A DNA stretch of 64,000 nt from a virus. Position numbers and translations under genes: made by a program. The stretch is from IMG/VR virus record IMGVR_UViG_3300042261_001312, positions 124,001 through 188,000 of that record; one strand, written 5' to 3'. Below are positions 8,822-17,739 of this stretch, one piece after another. Under the pieces are notes generated by a model. The model had not been told where the DNA came from and did no database searches. It saw only the letters and a program-made list of their open reading frames with translations. Positions within the stretch are counted from its first letter, which is position 1. Every line of letters begins with the position of its first letter.

Positions 8822-9503
8822 AATCATTGTGATTTTTTCATCACATTTTGGGGATGAAAAAAATGAAAATTTTATTAAGCATGTGTCTGAAACAATTGGT
8901 TGCGAATATAAAATTGTCTGTTATACAAATTACAATCAATTTAGTTTAACTAAAGTATATAATACTGCAATTAAAGAACATCATGATGTTAACACAATTA
9001 TGGTGTTTTGCCATTCGGACATTTCATTTAAGACAAAGAATTGGGGTAGATTATTATTAACAAAATTCAATAATAGTAATTTTGATATTATTGGCGTTGC
9101 TGGAACTACATATTTGGCAGAAAATGGTGTATGGTGGCATGATAGGTCAAAAATGTACGGAGTTGTTGAACACACTGATGGTAATTCCAGTTGGGTGAAT
9201 GTATATGCAGAACCACGTGCTGGGTATATCAAGCCAGTTGTGTTGGTTGACGGATTATTTATTGCAGTTAATTTTGATAATATCACACATAATTGGGACG
9301 AAGAATTTAAAGGATTTCATTTCTATGATATTTCATTTAGTTTTAGTAATATGTTGGAAGGATGTAATATTGGTGTAACAACTGATATTAGAATATTACA
9401 TCAATCAATTGGTATGGTCAATGACCAATGGGAAGAAAATAGAAAATTATTTGTAAATAAATATAAAAACGATTTACCTTTTTCAATAGATGAGTATTTA
9501 TAA
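8808..9503 (+). CDS. Glycosyltransferase, StrF/GT2-like
   Basis: A 231-residue protein resembling the GT-A 'Glyco_tranf_2_5' (StrF-like) group. The N-terminus reads IIVIFSSHFGD; then MVFCHSDISF (an aspartate in the nucleotide-sugar binding region), DIIGVAGTTYL, and VLVDGLFIAVN. It is the first gene of the sugar island and is bracketed by two related LAGLIDADG endonucleases. The start overlaps the upstream endonuclease. The substrate cannot be read from the sequence. Confidence 0.65.
   Translation: MKKNKIIVIFSSHFGDEKNENFIKHVSETIGCEYKIVCYTNYNQFSLTKVYNTAIKEHHDVNTIMVFCHSDISFKTKNWGRLLLTKFNNSNFDIIGVAGTTYLAENGVWWHDRSKMYGVVEHTDGNSSWVNVYAEPRAGYIKPVVLVDGLFIAVNFDNITHNWDEEFKGFHFYDISFSFSNMLEGCNIGVTTDIRILHQSIGMVNDQWEENRKLFVNKYKNDLPFSIDEYL
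9494..9502 (+). promoter_or_regulatory. GTATTTATA motif before the second LAGLIDADG endonuclease
   Basis: Exact GTATTTATA, 25 nt before ATG 9519, overlapping the last codons of the preceding glycosyltransferase. Confidence 0.5.
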
Positions 9504-9518
9504 TAAAATAACTATAAA

Positions 9519-10559
9519 ATGAAAAAGTGGACAGACGAAGAAATTAATTTTTTAATTAATAATTACTCAATATATGGCTCTGAATATTGTATTAGTTATT
9601 TAAATAGAAGTTGGTCTTCAGTAATTGGAATGGCTACAAAATTAAAATTAAAAGCCAAAAAACGTAATTCATTAAATATTGAAGAAAAGGAGTTTTTAAA
9701 AATAAATTATCCTATTTACGGTTGTGAATATTGTATGAATGCCTTAAATAGAAGTAAAAAAACAATTCAAAAAAGCGCACATATATTAAAATTAAAAACG
9801 AACGACGGAGTTAAGGAAAATAACATTAGAAAAAAAAGACGAATAAATAATCTTGAAAAATATGATGTTAGTAATATTATTACAGTTAAGAATAAATTTT
9901 CTGCCTATATATTAGGATATTTGTGGTCGGATGGATATATTGGTAGAAACAATAAACACTTAACCTCAATTAGTTTAGTTAAAGAAGATGCTGAATTTTT
10001 ATTTAGAATATTAAATGATGTTTGTTATGGGTGGACAATAGGTAAAGAAATTAATAAATATTGGAAAAATTCTAATGGAGAGATTAAAAAGGCACAAAAT
10101 CAAAGAACAATTAGAATTTATTCACAAGAATTATTTGATTTTTTAAATAAATATGATTACGGCGTAAAATCAAACATAGGATTTAATAAAATATTTTCAA
10201 TAATTTCTAAAGAATTTAAACCATTTTTTATTTTAGGATTGTTTGATGGCGATGGACATTTTAATTATCAATATAGAAATAACAAATATCATTCTGGTGA
10301 ATTTGTTATTACTGCGTCATACGATTATGATTGGAGTTGTCTTGAAAAATATTTTAACAATAATGAAATTGAATATTCAACATATAGATTAATTGTTCCT
10401 TTGGGTAGAATATCAAACATTATTGTTAGAAAAAAACAATCATTAATTAAATTATATAATATGATTTATTGTGATGAATTTAGGGGATTAGATAGAAAAT
10501 ATGAAAAATATCAAAATTATATAACAAAAATAAATAATGTAGATAATGATAAATATTGA
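9519..10559 (+). CDS. LAGLIDADG homing endonuclease 2
   Basis: A 346-residue paralogue of the endonuclease at 7799-8821. It has the same plan: two N-terminal modules (WTDEEINFLINNYSIYG and EEKEFLKINYPIYG) and two LAGLIDADG motifs, YILGYLWSDGYI and ILGLFDGDGH. The last codons overlap the start of the next glycosyltransferase by 14 bases. Carrying its own late motif fits an inserted, self-expressed mobile gene. Confidence 0.85.
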   Translation: MKKWTDEEINFLINNYSIYGSEYCISYLNRSWSSVIGMATKLKLKAKKRNSLNIEEKEFLKINYPIYGCEYCMNALNRSKKTIQKSAHILKLKTNDGVKENNIRKKRRINNLEKYDVSNIITVKNKFSAYILGYLWSDGYIGRNNKHLTSISLVKEDAEFLFRILNDVCYGWTIGKEINKYWKNSNGEIKKAQNQRTIRIYSQELFDFLNKYDYGVKSNIGFNKIFSIISKEFKPFFILGLFDGDGHFNYQYRNNKYHSGEFVITASYDYDWSCLEKYFNNNEIEYSTYRLIVPLGRISNIIVRKKQSLIKLYNMIYCDEFRGLDRKYEKYQNYITKINNVDNDKY

Positions 10560-11178
10560 TAAAATTGATGATGGATTACCAGTTAGCATTATTGTACCAT
10601 TAAGCAAAAGCAGAAGAGATTTCTTTGAGAATATGGTATTGCCATTAATTGAAGCAAATAATGTGAATGAAATCATTATAAACGATGATGATGGTCGTGC
10701 ACCTAAGAAAAGAAACGATGGGTTTAAAAAATCAACACAACCTTTTCTTTTTTTCTGTGATGATGATATTCTGCTTCCAGCAAATTACATTAATTCATTA
10801 TATGATGTTTTGATGAAGAATCCAGATGTTGGATTTGCCTACACTGGTTATCATGGAATTGTTCTACATCCTGAAACACATCCAATGCGAGGAAATTTTC
10901 AGATACCAAATATTGAATTTAATAAAAATGCATTGAGATATGGAAATTATATTTCAACTATGACATTGGTTCGCAGAGAATTATTTCCAATGTTTGACGA
11001 AAATCTGAAGAGATTACAAGATTGGGATGTTTGGTTAACTATTGTAAAAAATGGTGGTAAAGGTATTTTAGTTCCAAACCAAACATTTTATGCATACTAT
11101 TTAGATTCAGGTATTACGTCTAATGACAACAGTGAAATTGATGCCTTAAACGCAATAAGAATTAAACACAACATATAG
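10546..11178 (+). CDS. Glycosyltransferase family 2
   Basis: A 210-residue GT-A enzyme. SIIVPLSKSRR begins the Rossmann-like fold, IIINDDDG follows, and FFCDDDILLP provides the DxD metal/nucleotide-sugar site near residue 75. RLQDWDVWLTIVKNGG near residue 160 contains the usual catalytic-base region of GT2 enzymes. It is short but complete for a soluble GT2 domain with no membrane segment. It starts inside the preceding endonuclease end. Confidence 0.75.
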   Translation: MINIDKIDDGLPVSIIVPLSKSRRDFFENMVLPLIEANNVNEIIINDDDGRAPKKRNDGFKKSTQPFLFFCDDDILLPANYINSLYDVLMKNPDVGFAYTGYHGIVLHPETHPMRGNFQIPNIEFNKNALRYGNYISTMTLVRRELFPMFDENLKRLQDWDVWLTIVKNGGKGILVPNQTFYAYYLDSGITSNDNSEIDALNAIRIKHNI

Positions 11179-11186
11179 TATTTAGG
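11178..11186 (+). promoter_or_regulatory. Variant GTATTTAGG motif
   Basis: GTATTTAGG, 14 nt before ATG 11192 and 109 nt before ATG 11287. It differs at the last two bases from the GTATTTATA consensus. Confidence 0.3.
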
Positions 11187-11191
11187 TTAAA

Positions 11192-11269
11192 ATGAAAAAG
11201 AATAATATTGATATTAAATCTTCAATAAAGAAAAAATTGAGAAATTTCAAGAAAGTGCTTCACATTTAA
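11192..11269 (+). CDS. 25-codon reading frame before a glycosyltransferase; likely displaced N-terminus
   Basis: ATG 11192 follows the variant late motif and opens a Lys-rich 25-codon frame ending at TAA 11267-11269. In the frame of the next gene, the DNA from about 11230 encodes a coiled-coil-like KEKIEKFQESASHLNEIKNK that joins directly to its ATG at 11287. The simplest reading is one longer gene starting at 11192 whose frame is shifted by one base around the A run near 11229-11238. It could also be a leader peptide. Confidence 0.3.
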   Translation: MKKNNIDIKSSIKKKLRNFKKVLHI

Positions 11270-11286
11270 ATGAGATAAAAAATAAA

Positions 11287-12405
11287 ATGAATGATAGGGA
11301 ATATAGAAGAAGTGGAAATTTTGATGTTTTACATGACGTTAAATCATTAACACGTGATGAAAGAAGGACATCGGGTGGACTAGCAACTGAAAAACAAATT
11401 GAATTAGATACAACCAAAACAACAGATTCACAATTACAGAACAATTCATTAGATTTAACGCCAGATGAAAGAAGACATTTAAGTGACAAACAAAATAATA
11501 AAGTACTTACTCCTCCGCCAACAAAATCAATTTTTGATTCACAATCACAGATTCGCAGCGAGAGAAGAAATACTGGAAGTAATGTAACATTACCATCCGC
11601 AGTAAATTTAACACGTGATGAAAGAAGGACAATATCAAATGATAGACCATATGATGTTCCAACTAGTTCTGGATATAAGCGAAAAGTATTTGTTGATTAT
11701 GATGTAGTAATTTGCATACCATCATTTAATAGATATAAAAAAGTCAAAAGATTAATTTCACAATTTTATACACAACCGACAAAATACAGATTTAAAATAA
11801 TTTTATTGAATGATGGTTCTGATGATAAACAATATGATAACTTAGTTAATGAATTTCCTAAAATAATTTATTTAAAAAATGAAAAACCAAATGGTAAAGT
11901 ATTACATTGGTTTTGTTATAATCAAATGTGGAATTATATTAAAAATATTGAATGTTATACTGTATTACAAATGGATGATGATTTTATCATATCAAGTCAT
12001 TTTTTAAATACAATTCTTGATCTATATTTTGAGAAAAAAGAAGAAAATAATTCAATATTGGCAATTTCTCCTCACCTGTGGTCATTTAAGAAAAAATCTG
12101 ATTTTGAAAGTTGGTGGGGTAGAAAAGATTTTATTGATGGAATTGCATTGATTGACATAGAATTAATTAAATCAATGAATTATGAAATGAAGCCAGTTAA
12201 TGCGACTGAAATCGCTAAAGCAGGTTCATCTGCACAAGCATGGTCACAAGTTGCAAAACAAGTAAAAAATGATAAAGGTATTATATTTAGAACATCAAAT
12301 TCATTGGTATATCACGACGGCAACGACGAATCAAAATTACATGGTGAATATAGAAAAAATAATAATCATGGTGTTTATACACAAAAATATATTGAAAAAC
12401 TATGA
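11287..12405 (+). CDS. Glycosyltransferase family 2 with repeated DERR-motif N-terminus
   Basis: A 372-residue protein. Residues ~1-125 are a disordered, repetitive extension with degenerate copies of (L)TRDERR(T): SLTRDERRT, DLTPDERRH, IRSERRNTG and NLTRDERRT. From ~residue 135 a GT2 domain follows: VVICIPSFNRYKKV, LLNDGSDD, and LQMDDDFIIS with the DDD metal-binding site. SWWGRKDFIDGIALID lies in the acceptor region. The end overlaps the next gene by four bases (ATGA). The extension is not part of the catalytic fold and may be an anchoring or interaction segment. Confidence 0.7.
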   Translation: MNDREYRRSGNFDVLHDVKSLTRDERRTSGGLATEKQIELDTTKTTDSQLQNNSLDLTPDERRHLSDKQNNKVLTPPPTKSIFDSQSQIRSERRNTGSNVTLPSAVNLTRDERRTISNDRPYDVPTSSGYKRKVFVDYDVVICIPSFNRYKKVKRLISQFYTQPTKYRFKIILLNDGSDDKQYDNLVNEFPKIIYLKNEKPNGKVLHWFCYNQMWNYIKNIECYTVLQMDDDFIISSHFLNTILDLYFEKKEENNSILAISPHLWSFKKKSDFESWWGRKDFIDGIALIDIELIKSMNYEMKPVNATEIAKAGSSAQAWSQVAKQVKNDKGIIFRTSNSLVYHDGNDESKLHGEYRKNNNHGVYTQKYIEKL

Positions 12406-13136
12406 TAAGCGTAATTTTAAATGTTTATAGAAGACCCCACATGCTCGAAAGGCAGATTGAAGCAATTAAAAATCAATCAATTCCAGTAAAAAGCGAGAAT
12501 ATTCACGTCTGGTATAATAAAACTGACGTAGCACAATATTTTCCACAAGATTCAAAAATTAATACGTATTCATGTAATTGGAATACTAAATTTTGGGGTA
12601 GATTTACAGTACCTCTTTTAGTTAAAACACCATTTGTTGCCATGTTTGATGATGATATAATTCCTCAAAAAGACTGGCTTAAAAATTGTATGAATATTAT
12701 TGAAAATCCAGAATCTAATGGTATTTTGGGTGGAAGTGGAGTTATTTTTAAAAATAAATCATATATTCCTTTTGATAAAATTGGGTGGAATGGTCAACAC
12801 TTAAACACAACTAAAAGGGTTGATTTAGTGGGACATGCTTGGTTTTTCAGGCAGGAATGGATTAAATATATTTGGTATGAAAAACCATTTACATGGGAAA
12901 ATGGAGAGGACATGATGTTTTCTTTTCTTGCACAAAAATATGGTGGGATTAATACGTTTGTCCCGCCACATCCCGAAAGCAATAAAAATCTGTGGAGTTG
13001 TGATTTTAGAATCGGACTTGAGGTAGGTAATGATGCAAATGCTTCATGGTTAAAAAATACCCATTATGGTCAACGAGACGATATTGCAGCACATTTTATT
13101 AATAATGGATGGAAAACAGTAAATAACATAAAATAA
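12402..13136 (+). CDS. Glycosyltransferase family 2
   Basis: A 244-residue GT-A enzyme: MISVILNVYRRPHML at the start, VAMFDDDIIPQ with the DDD motif near residue 80, GGSGVIFKN, and ENGEDMMFSFLAQ in the catalytic/acceptor region. The start codon overlaps the previous stop (ATGA), indicating translational coupling within the sugar operon. Substrate unknown. Confidence 0.7.
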   Translation: MISVILNVYRRPHMLERQIEAIKNQSIPVKSENIHVWYNKTDVAQYFPQDSKINTYSCNWNTKFWGRFTVPLLVKTPFVAMFDDDIIPQKDWLKNCMNIIENPESNGILGGSGVIFKNKSYIPFDKIGWNGQHLNTTKRVDLVGHAWFFRQEWIKYIWYEKPFTWENGEDMMFSFLAQKYGGINTFVPPHPESNKNLWSCDFRIGLEVGNDANASWLKNTHYGQRDDIAAHFINNGWKTVNNIK

Positions 13137-13145
13137 CAAATAAAT

Positions 13146-13874
13146 ATGAAAGACTTTAAACAAGACTTTGCAAAATTCGAAAAGATGATTAAAAATCATG
13201 AGCCATTTGCTATATCTAGAAATAACGATGGTGAAATGATAATTCTTTTCGACGAATTCATTGATTTAAGAAAAAAATTAAATGGTGAATTCATCTACGA
13301 CCCCAAACAAGAACAACACAAATTTTTCAGAGAAAAATTGTTGCAATCTGCACAACATAAAGCAGATAATTATTATGTTGGCATCGCTTGCAGATGTTGT
13401 GTTGGTGATGAAAAGCACAATAGATTAAAAAAATTAACTGGTCTTGATGATGACCATTTAACATGGGGAAATATTTTTGTTAATTCAAATTATCCACCTT
13501 ATGTTGAACGCATTATTCCTTTATTTAGTGATTATAAGGTAGTTATGGTCATTAATCACAAGGCAATTACATATGATTTACCATTTAGAGACAATATTGT
13601 CAAAACATTTAATGTTGGAACTAATGCTTGGATGGAAAATTATTCATTGGTAAATGATATGAAAAAGTACATTGAAGAAAATAATATAGAAGATCACATG
13701 TTTTTATTTTGTGCAGGACCGTTTTCAAACATCCTGATTCATGAATGTTTTAAATCATCGCCCAAAAATACGTATTTAGACGTTGGCTCTACACTGGATG
13801 ATATGATGAGTTTAGGTGCAACAAGAGGGTATTTACGTGGTGCGGACACATTAAAAAAAGTATGTATTTGGTAA
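13146..13874 (+). CDS. GT-D type glycosyltransferase (DUF1792-like)
   Basis: A 242-residue protein with ISRNNDGEM near residue 25, the (N)DGE signature that in GT-D enzymes replaces the classical DxD. Further features are YYVGIACRCC, WGNIFVNSN, KVVMVINHKA and an FLFCAGPFSNILIHECF segment like the sugar-nucleotide domain of the family. In GT-D enzymes such as DUF1792 proteins the domain adds glucose to O-linked glycans on adhesins (family knowledge); the sugar used here is unknown. That precedent fits a phage with many fibre proteins. Confidence 0.65.
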   Translation: MKDFKQDFAKFEKMIKNHEPFAISRNNDGEMIILFDEFIDLRKKLNGEFIYDPKQEQHKFFREKLLQSAQHKADNYYVGIACRCCVGDEKHNRLKKLTGLDDDHLTWGNIFVNSNYPPYVERIIPLFSDYKVVMVINHKAITYDLPFRDNIVKTFNVGTNAWMENYSLVNDMKKYIEENNIEDHMFLFCAGPFSNILIHECFKSSPKNTYLDVGSTLDDMMSLGATRGYLRGADTLKKVCIW

Positions 13875-13875
13875 T

Positions 13876-14301
13876 ATGGAAATTATTTATTCTAATGTAA
13901 TTGAGAGAAAGGTTCTTCACATGATAAAAAGATTATCAGAAATTGAAGAACAGGATGTCGATAGAGTTGATATCGTAAATCCCGACAACTTTATTCAATG
14001 TTCAGCATTGAAGATGCAAAGTGGAAAAACATTTAGACCACATAAACACATTTATAAGCACAGAGAATATCCAAGACAAATTGCACAAGAATCTTGGATT
14101 GTTATAAGAGGTTCAGTAAAATGCGTTTTCTATGATTTGGATGATACAATAATAGCCGAACCAATATTATATGCAGGTGACGCATCATTTACTCTGTATG
14201 GAGGTCATACGTATGAGATACTTGAGGATGATACTATTGTGTATGAATATAAAACAGGTCCTTACGAAGGTCAGGAATATGATAAAGTATTTCTAACATG
14301 A
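13876..14301 (+). CDS. Cupin-fold protein (WbuC/WxcM-like)
   Basis: A 141-residue single-domain cupin. FRPHKHIYKHREY supplies clustered His residues expected to bind a metal, WIVIRGSVKCVFYD forms the typical cupin strand-Gly-strand, and GHTYEILEDDTIVYEYKTGPYEG closes the barrel. Cupins of this style occur in LPS/capsule loci and act as sugar isomerases or associated factors. It lies one base after the GT-D gene and overlaps the acyltransferase gene by four bases. The exact reaction is not readable. Confidence 0.6.
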   Translation: MEIIYSNVIERKVLHMIKRLSEIEEQDVDRVDIVNPDNFIQCSALKMQSGKTFRPHKHIYKHREYPRQIAQESWIVIRGSVKCVFYDLDDTIIAEPILYAGDASFTLYGGHTYEILEDDTIVYEYKTGPYEGQEYDKVFLT

Positions 14302-14822
14302 TAAAAGGTGATGATGTTTTAATTGATGAATTTGTTCGTATAAAACGACCAGAATTGGTAAAAATTGGCAATCATGTTGCTATCGATTTTGGTTTTTATT
14401 GCACAACTTCTTTAGAAATAGGTGATTATGTTCACATATCACCATATGTTACCTGTATTGGTGGAAAAGACGGCAAGTTGATCGTTAGTGGATTTAATAA
14501 TATAATGGCAGGTGCTAGAATTATTTGTTGTTCGGATAGATTCGATGATAGTGGATTGTTTGGTGCAATGATACCTTCTGAATTTAAAGGAAAACAAATA
14601 ATTGGAACGGTTATTATGGAAGAGTTTTCAAATATCGGGACAAATGCAATTGTATTACCTAATTCGAGATTACGAAAAGGTGTTTTGTTAACCGCAGGTA
14701 GTTTATTAATGGGTGACACAGAAGAATGGGGTGTTTATAAAGGAAATCCAGCAGTTTTAATTAAAAAAATTGATGGAAGTAAAATAATGGAAAATGCTAA
14801 ATTATTAAGAAATGGGATTTGA
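14298..14822 (+). CDS. Left-handed beta-helix acyltransferase (WbbJ-like)
   Basis: A 174-residue hexapeptide-repeat protein: repeating [LIV]-G-x4 units such as VKIGNHVAI, LEIGDYVHIS, NIGTNAIVLPNSRL and KGVLLTAGSLLMG. A GNPAVLIKKI ending is typical of O- or N-acetyltransferases acting on sugars. It probably acetylates a sugar of the glycan built by the island. Start and end overlap both neighbours. Confidence 0.75.
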   Translation: MIKGDDVLIDEFVRIKRPELVKIGNHVAIDFGFYCTTSLEIGDYVHISPYVTCIGGKDGKLIVSGFNNIMAGARIICCSDRFDDSGLFGAMIPSEFKGKQIIGTVIMEEFSNIGTNAIVLPNSRLRKGVLLTAGSLLMGDTEEWGVYKGNPAVLIKKIDGSKIMENAKLLRNGI

Positions 14823-15405
14823 AGTAATCGGTGCTTTTGAAGAAAAATTGGCTAAATTTTTTGGTAGTCCTTATGCTGTTGCAGTTGATTCATGTACACA
14901 TGGTGTTGAACTATGTTTACGATACACAAATGCAAAAAGCATAACAGTTCCAAAACGTACATATCTATCGATACCTTTTTTATCACATAAATTAGGGATT
15001 GAATTAATTTGGAAAGATGAAAATTGGTTAGATTACTATTATCTGACTGAAAATGTAATTGATGCAGCAGTATTGTGGAAAAAGAATAGTTACATTCCAA
15101 ATACTTTTATGTCAATTAGTTTTCAATATCAAAAGCATCTTAGTCTTGGACGTGGTGGTGTTATATTGACAGACAATAAAGAAGCAGCCATTCAGTTGAA
15201 AAAAATGTCATATGATGGTAGAATACCATTAATTCCTTGGCGTGAACAAAATATTGATACTATTGGATATCACTATTATATGACACCAGAAACCGCTGAA
15301 AACGGATTAAATAAATTAGACAAAGCAATTCAAACAGAACCAAGACAATGGGTTGTTACTGATTGGGTTGATTTAACACAAATGAAAATATTTAAAAATG
15401 AGTAA
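14812..15405 (+). CDS. Short DegT/DnrJ-type sugar aminotransferase-like protein
   Basis: A 197-residue protein matching the PLP-binding large domain of DegT/DnrJ/EryC1/StrS aminotransferases: FEEKLAKFFGSPYAVAVDSC, TVPKRTY, IDAAVLWKK, and SFQYQKHLSLGRGGVI, where the Lys would carry PLP. The usual family length is ~370 residues; the C-terminal small domain is missing. This looks like a minimal or partly degraded enzyme, or one acting with a partner. It overlaps both neighbouring genes. Confidence 0.6.
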   Translation: MGFEVIGAFEEKLAKFFGSPYAVAVDSCTHGVELCLRYTNAKSITVPKRTYLSIPFLSHKLGIELIWKDENWLDYYYLTENVIDAAVLWKKNSYIPNTFMSISFQYQKHLSLGRGGVILTDNKEAAIQLKKMSYDGRIPLIPWREQNIDTIGYHYYMTPETAENGLNKLDKAIQTEPRQWVVTDWVDLTQMKIFKNE

Positions 15406-16387
15406 GAGAGCATTAATCACAGGAATTTCTGGTCAAGATGGGAGTTATCTTGCAGAATATTTATTAAGTCTTGGTTATGAAGTACATGGAATAATCAGAA
15501 GAAATTCCGTTGCTGAAAATCAACAATATCGTGTTGACGATATAAGGGATAAATTACACATACATTATGGAGATTTACTAGACCAAACTTCATTGGAAAA
15601 GATATTAACACTTGTTAAACCTGATGAAATTTATAATCTAGCAGCACAAAGTCATGTTAGAATCAGTTTTGATATCCCGCAATTTACCGTGCAAACAAAT
15701 GCATTGGGAGTTATTAATATGTTGGAAGCATACAAACGATTATGTCCCGAAGCCAGATTTTATCAGGCGAGTTCATCAGAAATGTTTGGATTGAGTGTTG
15801 AAAGTGATAATTTTCAGAGAGAAACAACAGTAATGAATCCAGTATCGCCATATGGCTGTGCAAAGGTTTTTGGTTACAACGTAGTTAGACACTATAGAAG
15901 GGGATATGGATTGCATGCATGTAATGGAATTTTGTTCAATCATGAATCTCCAAGACGTGGAAGTAATTTTGTTACAAGTAAAGTTGTAAAAAATGCATGC
16001 ATGATTAAATTAGGTATGTTGGATAAACTTGAACTTGGCAACATGGATTCATATAGAGATTGGGGTCATTCAAAAGATTATGTAAAAGCAATGCATGTGA
16101 TTGTTAATCATGATGTTGCTGATGATTTTGTTGTTAGTACTATGGAAACACGTTCAGTTAGGGATATGTGTGACGTGGTATTTACACACTTGGGTCTTGA
16201 TTATCGTGATTATGTAACACAAAATCCAAAATTTTTAAGACCAGAAGAACTTCCTTATTTGAAAGGAGATTCAACAAAAATAAGAACAACTCTTGGTTGG
16301 AAACCAACATATACATTTGAAGAAATGATGTATGAAATGACTGACCATTGGCTTGATATATTGCAAGGCAAAAAATCATCAAGATGA
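15398..16387 (+). CDS. gmd: GDP-mannose 4,6-dehydratase
   Basis: A 329-residue short-chain dehydrogenase/reductase. TGISGQDGSYLAEYL is the NAD(P)-binding Gly-rich motif at the N-terminus, LAAQSHVRISFD is a hallmark of Gmd, SSSEMFG supplies the catalytic Ser/Thr region, and YGCAK the YxxxK pair. LFNHESPRRG is also characteristic of Gmd. Length is normal. It converts GDP-mannose to GDP-4-keto-6-deoxymannose, the precursor of GDP-fucose, GDP-rhamnose or GDP-perosamine; no downstream epimerase/reductase is in the window. Heptose-specific relatives (DmhA-like) are an alternative. Confidence 0.85.
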   Translation: MSKRALITGISGQDGSYLAEYLLSLGYEVHGIIRRNSVAENQQYRVDDIRDKLHIHYGDLLDQTSLEKILTLVKPDEIYNLAAQSHVRISFDIPQFTVQTNALGVINMLEAYKRLCPEARFYQASSSEMFGLSVESDNFQRETTVMNPVSPYGCAKVFGYNVVRHYRRGYGLHACNGILFNHESPRRGSNFVTSKVVKNACMIKLGMLDKLELGNMDSYRDWGHSKDYVKAMHVIVNHDVADDFVVSTMETRSVRDMCDVVFTHLGLDYRDYVTQNPKFLRPEELPYLKGDSTKIRTTLGWKPTYTFEEMMYEMTDHWLDILQGKKSSR

Positions 16388-17088
16388 AAATAATCATTCC
16401 AACATGTGATGCATATCTCAATATAATTCAAGCCAATAAGTATACAATGGATAAATTTAATGGCAAAGAATTGGATGTTGTTGTATTAGGTTATAAAAAA
16501 CCAGATTTTGACATGGGAAACTGGAAGTTTGTTAGTCTTGGTCAAGATACTGGGGCAAAAAATTTTACCAATGACCTTTGGAAATTTTTTGAAAATTTTG
16601 ATGATGAATTTTTTATTTATGGTAATGATGATATCGTGGCTGTTGATAATTTGGATTTGTCATTGTTAAATGATATGGAAAATGTCATGAAAACAGACCC
16701 AAATGTCATGAAAATTTGTGTAACTTCTGCAGCACAAAAGAATTATAAAAACCCGATAATATATAAAGATAATGGTGATTTTCAATACATTGCATTGCAA
16801 CAAGATGCGGAATACAGACTATCACTTCATTACGGCATTTGGAGAACATCATATTTTAAAAAATATTTTCAATTAGGCATTAGTCCTTGGGATTGGGAAT
16901 TAAGAAATGTTGCAAAAAATGATGGTGCAATTATTTTAGGTACGATTGGAAGATATTTTTTGGATTTCGGTCATATTTTACGCAGAGGTGGTAGAGTTAC
17001 CGATAATTGGTATATGTCGGAATATACAAAGAAACAATTATCTGCTTCTGATATTAATTACATAACTAATATAATACGAAAATTATGA
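16384..17088 (+). CDS. Glycosyltransferase-like protein
   Basis: A 234-residue protein with a probable GT-A fold: MKIIIPTCDAYL at the start, VVVLGYKKP, FFIYGNDDIVAVD with a DD pair in the metal-site position near residue 80, and WRTSYFKKYFQLGISPWDWE near the acceptor region. I cannot place it in a specific family. Overlapping start and stop codons with both neighbours show it belongs to the sugar operon. Confidence 0.55.
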   Translation: MKIIIPTCDAYLNIIQANKYTMDKFNGKELDVVVLGYKKPDFDMGNWKFVSLGQDTGAKNFTNDLWKFFENFDDEFFIYGNDDIVAVDNLDLSLLNDMENVMKTDPNVMKICVTSAAQKNYKNPIIYKDNGDFQYIALQQDAEYRLSLHYGIWRTSYFKKYFQLGISPWDWELRNVAKNDGAIILGTIGRYFLDFGHILRRGGRVTDNWYMSEYTKKQLSASDINYITNIIRKL

Positions 17089-17738
17089 GTATAAAATTTG
17101 ATGATGGTGCTGATTGGTTGCAAAAGCGACTAGACGGTGTTGCGAGTGGATACAGCGTTCCAGATTATTTCAATGGCGATGGTATTTGTATAGATATTGG
17201 AGCAAATGTGGGCGCATTTCCATTAGTATACGGAAATATGTTTAGTAAAGTTTTTTGTTACGAACCTGCATTATATACATATAACGAATGTGTGAAAAAT
17301 GTAAAGGATTTAAAAAATGTTAGTGTTTATAATTTGGCAGTTACAAATGAAAGCAATAAGACAGTTAAATTAAAATCGCACAAAAGTGGTAATGTTTCTG
17401 GTAATGCATCTATTTTAGATTCTGTAGAATGGGATGAAAATAATTATGAATACGTAAAAACCATTTCATTGGCAGAGGTGATCGAAAACGCTAAGATAAA
17501 AGGTGTAAAGAATTATGTGAAAATAGATACAGAAGGTTCTGAATATGATATGTTGCGAAGTTGTGATATATCAATGATTGATTTTTTAGCGGTTGAAATA
17601 CATCTTCAGTTAGGTGTTAGAAAAATAAATGAATTATTTGTGTATTTGTCTGAGAATTTTAGAATTTATCATGAAGTTGGTGGTGGTAATAAACACCATG
17701 AGATAATATATATTAATAGAAAATTAAATTTAGCATAA
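17085..17738 (+). CDS. FkbM-family methyltransferase
   Basis: A 217-residue class I methyltransferase. CIDIGANVGAFPLVYG is the SAM-binding motif I, VFCYEPALYTYNE the acidic post-I region, and YVKIDTEGSEYDMLRS the FkbM signature. It probably O-methylates a sugar hydroxyl in the glycan assembled by the island. It overlaps the previous gene by four bases. Confidence 0.75.
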   Translation: MSIKFDDGADWLQKRLDGVASGYSVPDYFNGDGICIDIGANVGAFPLVYGNMFSKVFCYEPALYTYNECVKNVKDLKNVSVYNLAVTNESNKTVKLKSHKSGNVSGNASILDSVEWDENNYEYVKTISLAEVIENAKIKGVKNYVKIDTEGSEYDMLRSCDISMIDFLAVEIHLQLGVRKINELFVYLSENFRIYHEVGGGNKHHEIIYINRKLNLA

Positions 17739-17739
17739 T

